Shown here one piece after another: positions 25,747 to 34,383 of a DNA stretch of 64,000 bases. Below the pieces are notes generated by a model. That model did not search any database. It saw only the letters and a list, made by a program, of their open reading frames with translations, and was not told the DNA's origin. Within the stretch, counting starts at the first letter, position 1; each line of letters begins with the position of its first letter. Both the position numbers and the translations under genes were made by a program. This DNA is from Rhodospirillales bacterium (GTDB lineage Bacteria; Pseudomonadota; Alphaproteobacteria; Rhodospirillales; WMHbin7), in the NCBI GenBank assembly GCA_016214125.1, contig JACRPC010000018.1:62001-126000 (forward strand). The letters are read 5' to 3'.

Positions 25747-26295
25747 TTAGGGCTGGTGGTCCTGCTCGGCCAATTCGCTCATCAAGGTGAGCGGTTCGAC
25801 ATAATTGGCCTCGATGATCTCCGGCACCCGGTCGGCCTCGCTCTTCGGATAGATGAAGCCGTAAGTCGGGTAGGTCTTGGAGCCGAAATCCTTGACCGGG
25901 CCGTACCAGACCCGCACCTGGGTCCAATCGTTGCGGGGCGAAAGGTCGATGACGGCAACGCTGGTCGCCACCTGACCCTTGCCGCGGCCCGAGGGCTGCC
26001 AGTTGGAGTGTTCGATCAGTATCTTGCGCTCGTCGATCACCTGGGTGACGACGGCGACATGGCCGCGGCGCATCTTGCCGGATTTCTGGAAGACCAGGAT
26101 CGAACCGACTTCGGGCCTATGGCCCCGGGCGTAACGGCCCTCGGCCGCCTTCCACCACATCCAGGCGTCGCCCCTGAGGAAAATTTGCGAATTCTGGCGG
26201 GCAAAGGGAACGCATTGCTGGGCAAGGACCGGTTCGGCCAAGAGCGCGAACCCCAACGCGGCGAGAAGCATATAGGCGGTCTTGCGTCCCGTCAT
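25747..26295 (-). CDS. secreted CHAP-domain protein, probable peptidoglycan amidase/peptidase
   Basis: A 182-residue exported protein. A signal peptide covers about the first 25 residues (LLAALGFALLAEPVLA). The CHAP catalytic cysteine lies in QQCVPFARQ right after cleavage and the catalytic histidine in RRGHVAVVTQV; an asparagine or aspartate partner may be in HSNWQP. CHAP enzymes cut amide bonds in cell-wall peptides. It is convergent with the response regulator (36-base gap). Regulation by the neighbouring two-component pair is possible but not shown. Confidence 0.85.
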   Translation of the reverse strand: MTGRKTAYMLLAALGFALLAEPVLAQQCVPFARQNSQIFLRGDAWMWWKAAEGRYARGHRPEVGSILVFQKSGKMRRGHVAVVTQVIDERKILIEHSNWQPSGRGKGQVATSVAVIDLSPRNDWTQVRVWYGPVKDFGSKTYPTYGFIYPKSEADRVPEIIEANYVEPLTLMSELAEQDHQP

Positions 26296-26531
26296 CGTAA
26301 GCCCTTTCCCCTATTCCCCGGCCCCTTGGTTCGAGGCCATTTGCCTATTGTTTCAATTTATGACAAGCCCGTTTAGCCCGATTCTCTAGAGCCCGTCCAG
26401 CCCAAAAAGGCAATTTTCCACAAATTTTATCCATAGGGATTGCTCGCCATATCTAGCGGTAGCTTGTCAAATCATCCACTAAATACGGTAAACAAACCGT
26501 TAATTGGGCGGGAATGAGCAATGCTGAGATG
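26296..26531. other. AT-rich intergenic stretch between CHAP gene and polA
   Basis: No gene is seen in these 236 bases. The right half is AT-rich. TTTTCCACA (26414-26422) and TTATCCATA (26427-26435) each differ by one base from the DnaA-box consensus TTATCCACA. Two degenerate boxes alone are weak evidence for replication control. The stretch must hold the CHAP promoter (reading left) and the end of polA. Confidence 0.4.
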
Positions 26532-29258
26532 CTAATGTGCCTGGGCCCAATTGGGACCCAAACCGGTCTCGACGATCAACGGCACGGAAAGCTCGGCCGC
26601 CCCTTCCATGACCGATTTGACCAAACCAGCGGTTTCCTGGGCTTGGGCTTCGGGAACCTCAAGGACAAGCTCATCATGGACCTGAAGAAGAAGCTTGGCC
26701 TGAAGCCCAGCCTTTTTCAGGGCGCCGGGCAGGCGGATCATCGCCCGCTTGATGATGTCGGCGGCGCCGCCCTGAATGGGGGCGTTGATGGCGGCGCGCT
26801 CGGCCATGCCCTTGCCGCCCGGATTCTTGTCGTCGAGCCCCATGACCGCGCAGCGCCGGCCGAACAGGGTGGTGACATAGCCTTGGCGTTTGGCCTCCTC
26901 CTTGGTCCGCTCCATATAGGCGCGGATTTCCGGGTAGCGGGCGAAATAGGCCTCGATGAAGCGTGAGGCCTCGCCCACCGGGATGCCCAGTTGCGAGGCT
27001 AGGCCAAAGGCCCCCATGCCGTAGATGATGCCGAAATTGATCGCCTTGGCCTGGCGGCGCACCATCGGGTCCATGCCCTCGATCGGTACCCCGAAAACCT
27101 GGGCCGCCGTGATGGCGTGGATGTCGGCGCCTTCGTGGAAAGCCTGCTTAAGCGCGGCGATGTCGGCCACATGGGCGACCAACCGAAGCTCGATCTGCGA
27201 ATAGTCGGCCGACAACAGAAGCCAGCCCGGCGGCGCGATGAAGGCTTGGCGGATCTTGCGCCCTTCCTCGGAGCGGATGGGGATGTTCTGCAAGTTGGGG
27301 TCCGAGGAAGCCAGCCGCCCGGTCGAGGTGACGGTCTGGGCGAAACGGGTATGGACTCGCCCGGTCTTGGGATTGATCCGCTCCACCAAAGCGTCGGCAT
27401 AGGTGCTTTTCAGCTTCGCCAATTGCCGCCAATCGAGAACGCGGGCCGGCAGATCGTGGCCTTCGGCGGCCAAGGATTCGAGCACATCGGCGCCGGTGCC
27501 CCAGGCGCCGGTCTTGGCGCTTTTCTTGCCGCCCTTGAGGCTCATCTCCTCGAACAGCACTTCGCCCAACTGCTTGGGCGAGGCGACGTTGAAGGGACGT
27601 CCGGCCAGGCGGTGAATGGCCTCTTCCAGTTCCGCCATCCGTTTGGCGAAATCGACGCTCAAGGCCTTGAGATGCGCCGCATCGACCATGATGCCGTTTT
27701 TCTCCATCAAGGCCAGGACCGGAATGAGCGGCCGTTCCAGCGTTTCATGAACGGCCAAAAGGCCCTGTTCGCGCAGCCGGGGCTTGAGGAGTTGATAGAG
27801 CCTGAGCGTGATGTCGGCATCCTCGGCGGCGTAGGCCAAGGCCCGATCGAGCGCCACCCGCTCGAAGGTGATCTGGCTCTTGCCGCTGCCGCAGACATCC
27901 TCGTATTTGATGGTGTCGTGGTTCAAATGGCGCTTCGCCAGCTCGTCCATGCCGTGGCCGTGGCGGACCGAATCGAGCACGTAGGACACCACCATGCTGT
28001 CGTCGATCGGATCGACGGCCAGCCCCTGCTGGCCCAGCACCAGAAGATCGAACTTGATGTTCTGGCCGACCTTCAAGACCGAGCCGTCGGCCAGAAGCGG
28101 CCCGAGCAGCGCCAAGGCCCGATCTCTTGGAATTTGCTCGGGCGCCGGCTTGGCCCCGCCCAACAGATCGCCCTGGATGCCGGGATCGACATGGCCGAGA
28201 GGGATGTAACAGGCTTCGCCCGGCGCCACCGCAAGCGAAATCCCAACTAGGTCGCAGGTGAGCGCATCAAGCCCGGTGGTTTCGGTATCGACCGCCACGA
28301 TCCCTGCCTTCTCGGCCTTGGCGATCCAGGCCTTAAGGGCCGCTTCGTCCTGCACCATCTCGTAGCGCGCCGGCCCGGGCGCGCTGGAGGCGGGCGCGCC
28401 ATGCTTGGCCTTGAGGGAGCGGAATTCCATCTTGCCCAGGAAATCGCCTAAGGGGCCGGGATCGGGCGGGCGGCGGGCGAAATCGTCGAGCGGGCGCGGT
28501 AGCGCCGCATCCGATTTGAGTTGCACCAATCGGCGGGAAAGACGCGCCGCTTCGGCATGCTCCTGCAACGCTTGGCGCCGCTTGGGTTGCTTGATCGACT
28601 GGGCGGCGGCCAGCACGCCATCGAGATCGCCATAGGTTTGGATCAGCTCGGCCGCCGTCTTGGGCCCGATGCCGGGCACGCCGGGCACGTTGTCCGAGCT
28701 GTCGCCGATCAGCGCCATCACCTCGACCACCTTGTCGGGCGGCACGCCGAATTTTTCCATCACTTGATCGGGACCGATGATCTTGTTCTTCATCGGGTCC
28801 TGCATTTCGATCCCGTCGCCCACCAACTGCATCAAATCCTTGTCGGAAGAGACGATGGTGACCCGGGCGCCCTGGGCGCGCGCCGCCAAGGCGTAGCTGG
28901 CGATGAGATCGTCAGCTTCCAGCCCATCTTGCTCGACCGCCGCCACGTTCAAGGCCTGTGCCGCCTCGCGCACCAGGGCGAATTGCGGCACCAGTTCGGG
29001 CGGCGGCGGCGGACGATGCGCCTTGTAGTCGGGATAAAGATCGGTGCGGAAGCTCTTGCGGCTGGTGTCGAAGACCACCGCGATGTGATCGGCCTCGGTG
29101 TCCTCGACCAGCTTCATCAGCATGGTCGTGAAGCCATAGACCGCGTTGGTGGGGGTGCCGTCGGAGCGGATCATCGGCGGCAGAGCGTGGAAGGCGCGGA
29201 AGATGAAGCCCGAACCGTCGATGAGGAACAGATGCTTGAGGGGCTGGGCCAAGTTCAA
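26532..29258 (-). CDS. polA: DNA polymerase I
   Basis: The repair and Okazaki-fragment polymerase, 908 residues. The N-terminal 5'-nuclease has LFLIDGSGFIFRAFHALPP and SSDKDLMQLV. The 3'-5' exonuclease motifs look intact (VAVDTETTGLD, NIKFDLLVLG, YAAEDADIT). Polymerase motifs are DYSQIELRLVAHV, RRQAKAINFGIIYGMG and QVHDELVLEV. I start it at TTG 29258, which overlaps the stop of the upstream zinc-finger gene as TTGA and puts the conserved KHLFLIDGSG at the expected distance. No ATG fits, and an earlier start would lie inside the zinc-finger gene. Confidence 0.95.
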   Translation of the reverse strand: MNLAQPLKHLFLIDGSGFIFRAFHALPPMIRSDGTPTNAVYGFTTMLMKLVEDTEADHIAVVFDTSRKSFRTDLYPDYKAHRPPPPPELVPQFALVREAAQALNVAAVEQDGLEADDLIASYALAARAQGARVTIVSSDKDLMQLVGDGIEMQDPMKNKIIGPDQVMEKFGVPPDKVVEVMALIGDSSDNVPGVPGIGPKTAAELIQTYGDLDGVLAAAQSIKQPKRRQALQEHAEAARLSRRLVQLKSDAALPRPLDDFARRPPDPGPLGDFLGKMEFRSLKAKHGAPASSAPGPARYEMVQDEAALKAWIAKAEKAGIVAVDTETTGLDALTCDLVGISLAVAPGEACYIPLGHVDPGIQGDLLGGAKPAPEQIPRDRALALLGPLLADGSVLKVGQNIKFDLLVLGQQGLAVDPIDDSMVVSYVLDSVRHGHGMDELAKRHLNHDTIKYEDVCGSGKSQITFERVALDRALAYAAEDADITLRLYQLLKPRLREQGLLAVHETLERPLIPVLALMEKNGIMVDAAHLKALSVDFAKRMAELEEAIHRLAGRPFNVASPKQLGEVLFEEMSLKGGKKSAKTGAWGTGADVLESLAAEGHDLPARVLDWRQLAKLKSTYADALVERINPKTGRVHTRFAQTVTSTGRLASSDPNLQNIPIRSEEGRKIRQAFIAPPGWLLLSADYSQIELRLVAHVADIAALKQAFHEGADIHAITAAQVFGVPIEGMDPMVRRQAKAINFGIIYGMGAFGLASQLGIPVGEASRFIEAYFARYPEIRAYMERTKEEAKRQGYVTTLFGRRCAVMGLDDKNPGGKGMAERAAINAPIQGGAADIIKRAMIRLPGALKKAGLQAKLLLQVHDELVLEVPEAQAQETAGLVKSVMEGAAELSVPLIVETGLGPNWAQAH

Positions 29259-29443
29259 TGGCCGGCCGACGCGCTCGCCCCTTCCTTGAGGACAAAGAGC
29301 CGGCCGCAATAGGGGCATTCGACCTTGCGGCTTGCCTCGTCGATCTTGAGATAGACCAGGGGATGGCCGAGCGCGCCGCCGCCGCCATCGCAGCCGATCT
29401 TGGGCGTGTCGATCTCGATCCGCTCCGGCAGGGTGGGCATCAT
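29255..29443 (-). CDS. small zinc-finger domain protein (zf-CHCC type)
   Basis: A 62-residue protein with a C-terminal CxxC (VECPYCGRLFVL) and an upstream Cys and His (IGCDGGGGALGHPLVYL), the pattern of the zf-CHCC family. This family is related to the C-terminal domain of the mitochondrial complex I accessory subunit NDUFS6 and is widespread in alphaproteobacteria. I chose the ATG at 29443, with GAGG about 7 bases upstream; a second ATG follows directly. It overlaps polA by four bases. The molecular role in bacteria is not established. Confidence 0.85.
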   Translation of the reverse strand: MMPTLPERIEIDTPKIGCDGGGGALGHPLVYLKIDEASRKVECPYCGRLFVLKEGASASAGH

Positions 29444-29525
29444 GGCGGGCCTCGCTTGGTGGCGTGCGTTTCCTTGCGCCCCGGTTAGCATGCGGGGCCC
29501 AAGAGCGTCAAGCAACGGCCCGCCC

Positions 29526-31709
29526 CTACTGAGCAGCCGCCGGCCGGGTTTCCCGCCCGTCGCGCAGACGCGAGGCGCCCAACTGGCGGATGGCAGCCTC
29601 GAAATCGGCTGCCGCCAAAGGCAGCATCTTCTGGTAATCGGCCCGGCGCATCGCCGTCATGCGGGCGCTGGTGCAGACCGCGTGCAGATCGGCGCCCGAC
29701 CAGCCCTCGGTGCGGTGCGCCAGATCAAGGAACAGGCGGGCGGCGTCGCCCTCGATCTTCAGGCCCTTGGTCTCGATCTCGAGGATGCGCTGGCGCTCGA
29801 TGGCGTCGGGCAGCGGGATGTGCAGATGCAGCCCCAGCCGGCCCAGCCGCAGCACCGAGGGATCGACCAGATCGAGCCGGTTGGTGGCGGCCAAAACGAC
29901 GACGTTGCTGTGCGCGGCTTCCATGCCGTCCATCTCGGCCAGAAGCTGGTTGACCACGCGTTCGGTGGTGCGCGAGCCGGAATCGGCGCCGCGCAAGGGC
30001 GCCAAGGCGTCGAGCTGGTCGAAGAAGATGATCGAGGGCGCCAATTGACGCGCCACGCGGAAGATGTGGCGGATCGCCTCTTCCGATTCGCCCAGCCATT
30101 TGGTGAAGACCTCGGGTCCGTCCATGGCGAGGAAGTTGACGCCGCAGGCCTGGGCCAGCGCCTTGGCGATCAGGGTCTTGCCAGTGCCGGGCGGACCATA
30201 AAGCAGGATGCCGTTGGGCGGCGTCACCCCGGCGGCGCGGAAGATTTCCGGCTGCTTCAAGGGCCGCTCGACCATGTTGCGGAGCTGGTCCTTGACCTCG
30301 GCCAGGCCGCCCACCTCGTCCCAGGTGACGTTGGGGATGGTGACGAAGGCCTCGCGGATCGCCGAGGGTCGAACTTTGCCCAGCGCCTCGTCGAAATCGC
30401 GCGCCTCGACCGAGAGCATTTCCTCGGTGAAGCGGAAGGCGGCCAGGTGATCCAAGAGATCGGAGGACGAGCGCCGAAGCGCGTTCAAGCCCGCCTCGCG
30501 GCACAGCTCCATCAGATCGGCGCCGACGAAGCCATGGGTGACGGCGGCCACCTTGGGCAGGTGGCGGACGGCGGCTTCCGACAGCGGCATCTCGCGGGTG
30601 TGGATGTTCAAGATGTCTTGCCGCCCGGCCGACGAGGGCGGGCCGATGAAAATCTCGCGGTCGAAGCGGCCGGGTCGGCGCAGCGCGACGTCGATGGCGT
30701 CGACCCGGTTGGTGGTGCCGATCACCACCAGCCCGTCGACCTTCATCAGGCCGTCGAGGAGCGAGAGAAGCTGGGTGACCATGCGCACGTCGGACTGGGC
30801 GCCCGATTTCTCGCGGTGCGGCGCGATGGCGTCCAGCTCGTCGATCAGGACGATCGAGGGCGCGTGGTGCGCCGCCTCGGCGAAAATCTTGCGCAGATTG
30901 GCCTCGGTCTCGCCATACATGGTGCCGACGATGTCGGGGCCGTTGATGTAGTAGAAGCCGGCATGGACCTCGTTGGCGATGGCGCGGGCCAGGAAGGTTT
31001 TGCCCGAGCCGGGCGGCCCATAAAAGATGATGCCGCGCGGCGCCTGGATGCCCAATTGCCGGTAGACCTGGGGGAACTGGAGCGGCAGGTGCACCAGCTC
31101 GCGCACCAGCTTGATCTCCTTTTGCATACCGCCGACGTCTTCGAAGGTGACCTGCTCGTCGGCCTTCATGCCGCCCGAGGAAGGCACGTCGATGTGGATG
31201 CGGGTGGCGTCGGAGACTTCGCCCATCTCGGGCGTGCACTTCATCACGCGGTAGCTGGTGCCGGCCTGCGAGCCCGAGAAGGTGGCGTAGACCATCGAGC
31301 CGCGCCCCAGCGGGGTGCGGTTGCTCATCAGGCTTTCCTGGAGATGCTCGACCAGCCGGTGCGCGGTGGTGACGTCGATCGGCGGCATCAGGGTGACGGT
31401 TTCGAGAAGCGGCACCACCGGCACCGCCTTGATCTCGACCGCCTGGTTGATCTTCGCTTTCAGCGCCGTGCGCAGGAAGCGGTCGAGCCGGATCAGGCCC
31501 GAACCGCGATCCTCTTCGAAACACTCGCCGATCCGGGCCGGTATCGGATAGCGGCTCATGTCGGTGCTGATCGTGATCACGCCGCCCACTTCAAGCCCGA
31601 AGGCCTCGACCACCGCCGGATCGATATGCGCCAGGCTTTTGCTGGCAACGTTGGTGAGTTCGGACTTCAGGCGCTCGACCGAGAGCTTGATGTGCAGCGG
31701 ACCGGCCAT
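29526..31709 (-). CDS. Cdc48/VCP-like tandem AAA ATPase with degenerate D2 Walker B
   Basis: A 727-residue cytoplasmic AAA protein with Cdc48 layout: an N-terminal domain of about 185 residues, then D1 (Walker A GPPGSGKT 231-238, Walker B IVLIDE ending at Glu291, arginine fingers in RRPGRFDRE) and D2 (Walker A GPPGTGKT 505-512). In D2 the Walker B is IIFFDQLDAL: the catalytic glutamate is Gln565, so D2 may bind but not hydrolyse ATP. The arginine-finger region is also altered (VLRLGRLGLHL). Eukaryotic and archaeal homologues unfold or extract proteins. It is last in an operon with two cupins, suggesting that it remodels or activates their product; that is inference. Confidence 0.9.
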   Translation of the reverse strand: MAGPLHIKLSVERLKSELTNVASKSLAHIDPAVVEAFGLEVGGVITISTDMSRYPIPARIGECFEEDRGSGLIRLDRFLRTALKAKINQAVEIKAVPVVPLLETVTLMPPIDVTTAHRLVEHLQESLMSNRTPLGRGSMVYATFSGSQAGTSYRVMKCTPEMGEVSDATRIHIDVPSSGGMKADEQVTFEDVGGMQKEIKLVRELVHLPLQFPQVYRQLGIQAPRGIIFYGPPGSGKTFLARAIANEVHAGFYYINGPDIVGTMYGETEANLRKIFAEAAHHAPSIVLIDELDAIAPHREKSGAQSDVRMVTQLLSLLDGLMKVDGLVVIGTTNRVDAIDVALRRPGRFDREIFIGPPSSAGRQDILNIHTREMPLSEAAVRHLPKVAAVTHGFVGADLMELCREAGLNALRRSSSDLLDHLAAFRFTEEMLSVEARDFDEALGKVRPSAIREAFVTIPNVTWDEVGGLAEVKDQLRNMVERPLKQPEIFRAAGVTPPNGILLYGPPGTGKTLIAKALAQACGVNFLAMDGPEVFTKWLGESEEAIRHIFRVARQLAPSIIFFDQLDALAPLRGADSGSRTTERVVNQLLAEMDGMEAAHSNVVVLAATNRLDLVDPSVLRLGRLGLHLHIPLPDAIERQRILEIETKGLKIEGDAARLFLDLAHRTEGWSGADLHAVCTSARMTAMRRADYQKMLPLAAADFEAAIRQLGASRLRDGRETRPAAAQ

Positions 31710-31724
31710 GCTTCGATGCTCCGC

Positions 31725-32267
31725 CTAGGGTTGGTAGTCGGGCGAGGTTTCCAACTGTTCGAAGCCCGAACCGCGATCGACCCACATCGACAGGAAGGCG
31801 TTGGGTTCGCAGCAGATCAGCTTCACCTGCTGGTCGGGCGAGCTGTTGAAATGCTGGACCGTGGTGCCCTTGAGCCGAAGCGGGATCATCAGAACGTCGT
31901 TGGCCGACCAATGGTGCTTCTGGCCGTCGAAGACCGAATAGCCCTGGCCTTCCCAGATGAAGATCACCTGATTGCCCGGATGATGGATGCGCCCCGAACG
32001 GCTGCCCGGCGGAATGCGCTGGACGAAGATCTTGAGCGTGTTGATGCACGGCCCCTTCAGGAGCGGGTGCATGTACCAGCTCATCAGGCCCTGCTTGTTG
32101 TTCTCTTCGGGCAGCATCTTGCCCTTGATCAGCCAGACCGATTTCTTCAGATCGTCACGCTGCTCGTCGCGCAGCTTGAAGATTTCGTCCCACAGATTGC
32201 GGCCCTTCATGTTCTCGAGCATCCAATCCATCCGCTCGAGGCCCTGGTGGTTGTCCTTCGCGCTCAT
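31725..32267 (-). CDS. cupin-domain protein 2
   Basis: A 180-residue single-cupin protein. The barrel motif GSRSGRIHHPGNQVIFIWEGQGY (about 88-110, quoted residues split as GSRSGRIHHPG and NQVIFIWEGQGY) carries the metal-type histidines; the second motif ends PLRLKGTTVQHFN with another His. I prefer the ATG at 32267, because AGGGGG lies seven bases upstream; the ATG at 32273 is too close to it. It lies between another cupin gene (11-base gap) and the Cdc48-like gene (15-base gap). Cupins of this kind occur in ring-cleaving dioxygenases and isomerases. The activity is not identifiable. Confidence 0.8.
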   Translation of the reverse strand: MSAKDNHQGLERMDWMLENMKGRNLWDEIFKLRDEQRDDLKKSVWLIKGKMLPEENNKQGLMSWYMHPLLKGPCINTLKIFVQRIPPGSRSGRIHHPGNQVIFIWEGQGYSVFDGQKHHWSANDVLMIPLRLKGTTVQHFNSSPDQQVKLICCEPNAFLSMWVDRGSGFEQLETSPDYQP

Positions 32268-32278
32268 CGTCATGCCCC

Positions 32279-32800
32279 CTACTTCGCCATCTTCTGCTGG
32301 AAGTCCTGGCTGATCTCGATCTGGACCAGTTCGCTCGCCACATGGTCCCAGGTGGGAATGTGGATGAAGGCCAGCCATTTCGCGGGCTCGGTGCCGTAAT
32401 TGTAGTGCTTGTGCTCGATGCCGTTGGGGTCCATGGGCAGCAGCACGCAATCGCCCTTCTCCCACTCGATCAGCTCGCCGTTGACTTCGGTGGCGCCGTG
32501 GCCCTCGATGATGAAGAGCACCAACCCGCCCTGGTGACGATGCTTGCCCGACACTTTCTTGATGTCGTGGACGAAGACCCACCAGTCGTTCAGCGCCGTC
32601 TCGGGATATTCATGCTCCAGGATGTACCATTTGATGTGGCCCTGGCGGCAGAGCTCCCATTCGCGGTCGGTGTCGCGCACCAAGACCTTGCTGGTCTCGC
32701 CATGCTCGATGAAATCGCCGCGCTTCTGGTAGGCCATGTCGTATTTGAGGGCCGGAGGCGCCTCTTGCTCGCGGCTGCGGGTGCGGGTGAGATCGGCCAT
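32279..32800 (-). CDS. cupin-domain protein 1
   Basis: A 173-residue single-cupin protein, the first gene of the cupin-cupin-Cdc48 operon. The motif SGKHRHQGGLVLFIIEGHG gives the HxH metal pair, followed by EVNGELIEWEKGD and a later histidine-rich GIEHKHYNYG. The ATG at 32800 is preceded by GGGAGG, so the longer TTG start at 32812 is rejected. Together with cupin 2 it could form a heteromeric two-cupin enzyme resembling a split bicupin dioxygenase. An IclR regulator is encoded divergently, which in proteobacteria often controls aromatic catabolism. Substrate unknown. Confidence 0.8.
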   Translation of the reverse strand: MADLTRTRSREQEAPPALKYDMAYQKRGDFIEHGETSKVLVRDTDREWELCRQGHIKWYILEHEYPETALNDWWVFVHDIKKVSGKHRHQGGLVLFIIEGHGATEVNGELIEWEKGDCVLLPMDPNGIEHKHYNYGTEPAKWLAFIHIPTWDHVASELVQIEISQDFQQKMAK

Positions 32801-32810
32801 GCGTCCTCCC

Positions 32811-32940
32811 AAATGTCCACATTATGAAAACAGCCCTTATCGGGCGTGCTTGATGCTAGCGTGCGGCTCGAAGATTTGGCAAGATCGCCCGGACGATTTT
32901 CGTCCACATGGTGGACGGGTTGAGGGAAAGGAACGTCGCG
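32811..32940. promoter_or_regulatory. divergent cupin/IclR control region with candidate IclR operators
   Basis: The 140-base gap between the cupin operon and the IclR gene holds CGTCCAC-ATG-GTGGACG at 32901-32917, a perfect 7-bp inverted repeat with a 3-base spacer. Its left half GTCCACAT recurs at 32815-32822, right behind the cupin start. Both lie where an autoregulating IclR protein would bind. The ATG inside the palindrome at 32908 would give a longer IclR protein and is not preferred. Confidence 0.55.
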
Positions 32941-33714
32941 ATGGCCCGCATGGTGGCCGGGGCGCAAAGCGTGCATCGGGTGATCCGCCTGCTTCGGGCC
33001 CTGGCCGCTCAAGGCAAGGGCGGCGCAAGGCTGGTCGATCTGGCCGAGGAGACCGGGCTCGAGCGCCCGACCGTGCACCGGCTGCTGGCCGGGCTGGTCG
33101 CCGAGGGTATGGCGGCGCGCGAAACGGTGAGCCGGCGCTACCGCCTGGGCCCCTTGGCTTACGAGCTGGGCCTGGCGGCGACGCCGCCGCTTGATCTTCG
33201 CCGCCTGTGCGAGCCGACCCTGTTGCGCATCGCCGAACGTTCGAGCGACACGGTGTTCCTCACCGTGCCCTCGGGGCTCGACACCATCTGCCTCGACCGC
33301 AAGGAAGGCTCGTTTCCGATCAAGACGCTCACCGTCGACATCGGCACCCGCCGCCCGATGGGCGTGGGGGCCGGCGGCCTGGCGCTTCTGATGACCCTGC
33401 CCCTTGAGGAAGCCGAGCGCACCATCGCTCTCTTGGCGCCCCGCATCGCCCAATACGCAAGGCTCGACGCCAAGACGGCCATCGCCATGCTGAAACGCGC
33501 CCACAAGCTGGGCTATGCGCTCAACGACCGGCAGCTTACGCCGGGCGCGATGTCGATCAGCCTGGCGGTCAAGAACGGCCAGGGCCAAGCGGTGGCGGCG
33601 GTCAGCGTCGGCGCCATTCAGGCCCGTATGGCACCGGATCGCCAGAAGATGCTGGCCGCCATCCTTAAGGAAGAGGTGGCGCAAATCGAGGCTCGGCTGA
33701 AATCCCTGGCATAG
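32941..33714 (+). CDS. IclR family transcriptional regulator
   Basis: A 257-residue regulator. The N-terminal winged helix (VHRVIRLLRALAA, LVDLAEETGLERPTVHRLLAGL) is followed by the C-terminal effector domain (ICLDRKEGSFPIKT, RPMGVGAGGLALL, GAMSISLAVKNGQG). The start at 32941 has AAAGGA 8 bases upstream. The earlier ATG at 32908 sits inside a palindrome that is probably an operator. It is divergent from the cupin-cupin-Cdc48 operon and very likely controls it together with its own gene. The effector is unknown. Confidence 0.92.
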   Translation: MARMVAGAQSVHRVIRLLRALAAQGKGGARLVDLAEETGLERPTVHRLLAGLVAEGMAARETVSRRYRLGPLAYELGLAATPPLDLRRLCEPTLLRIAERSSDTVFLTVPSGLDTICLDRKEGSFPIKTLTVDIGTRRPMGVGAGGLALLMTLPLEEAERTIALLAPRIAQYARLDAKTAIAMLKRAHKLGYALNDRQLTPGAMSISLAVKNGQGQAVAAVSVGAIQARMAPDRQKMLAAILKEEVAQIEARLKSLA

Positions 33715-33783
33715 GGCGGTTGTCGGCGCCGGCTGGGGCTGCTATGTCTCCGCATCGCCCCTGCCGCAAGGACCCCGAATCGC

Positions 33784-34383
33784 ATGTCGCTACGCCGCCT
33801 TTACGACTGGACCATGAATCTGGCCCAGCATCGCCATGCGCTGTGGTGGCTGGCGGCGGTGTCCTTCATCGAAAGCTCGTTCTTTCCCATCCCGCCCGAC
33901 GTGATGCTGATCCCCATGGTGCTGGCGATGCGCGAGCGCGCCTGGTTCCTGGCCGGTCTGTGCACGGCGGCCTCGGTGGCCGGCGGCTGGTTCGGCTACG
34001 CCATCGGCCATTACCTCTATGAATCGGTGGGCGTCTGGATCATCGAGCTTTACCATCTGCAAAAGGAATTCGAGGTCGCCCGCCAGGCCTTCATCGACAA
34101 CGCCATCAAGATCATGATGGTGAAGGGGATGATCCCGGTCATTCCCTACAAGCTGATCACCATCACCGCCGGCGTCGCCGGCATGGATCTGGCGACCTTC
34201 AGCGTCACCTCGCTGATCGTGCGCGCCATGCGCTTCTTCCTAGTCGCCGGACTCTTGTGGAAGTTCGGCCAGCCGATCCGCGATTTCATCGAGCGCCGGC
34301 TGGGCCTGGTCACCACCTTGTTCGCCATCGGGCTGGTGGGCGGCTTCATCATCGTCAAAGTCCTGTTGCAGCCCGCCTCATGA
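33784..34383 (+). CDS. YqaA/DedA-type inner-membrane protein
   Basis: A 199-residue membrane protein of the VTT/SNARE-associated family. Family signatures are FIESSFFPIPPDVMLIPMVL, with the re-entrant loop prolines, and the conserved glycine-rich AGGWFGYAIGHY. Later KGMIPVIPYKLITITAGVAGM fits the second half of the fold. DedA-type proteins act in lipid flipping or membrane homeostasis. It overlaps dsbB by ATGA, so the two are co-transcribed. Confidence 0.85.
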   Translation: MSLRRLYDWTMNLAQHRHALWWLAAVSFIESSFFPIPPDVMLIPMVLAMRERAWFLAGLCTAASVAGGWFGYAIGHYLYESVGVWIIELYHLQKEFEVARQAFIDNAIKIMMVKGMIPVIPYKLITITAGVAGMDLATFSVTSLIVRAMRFFLVAGLLWKFGQPIRDFIERRLGLVTTLFAIGLVGGFIIVKVLLQPAS

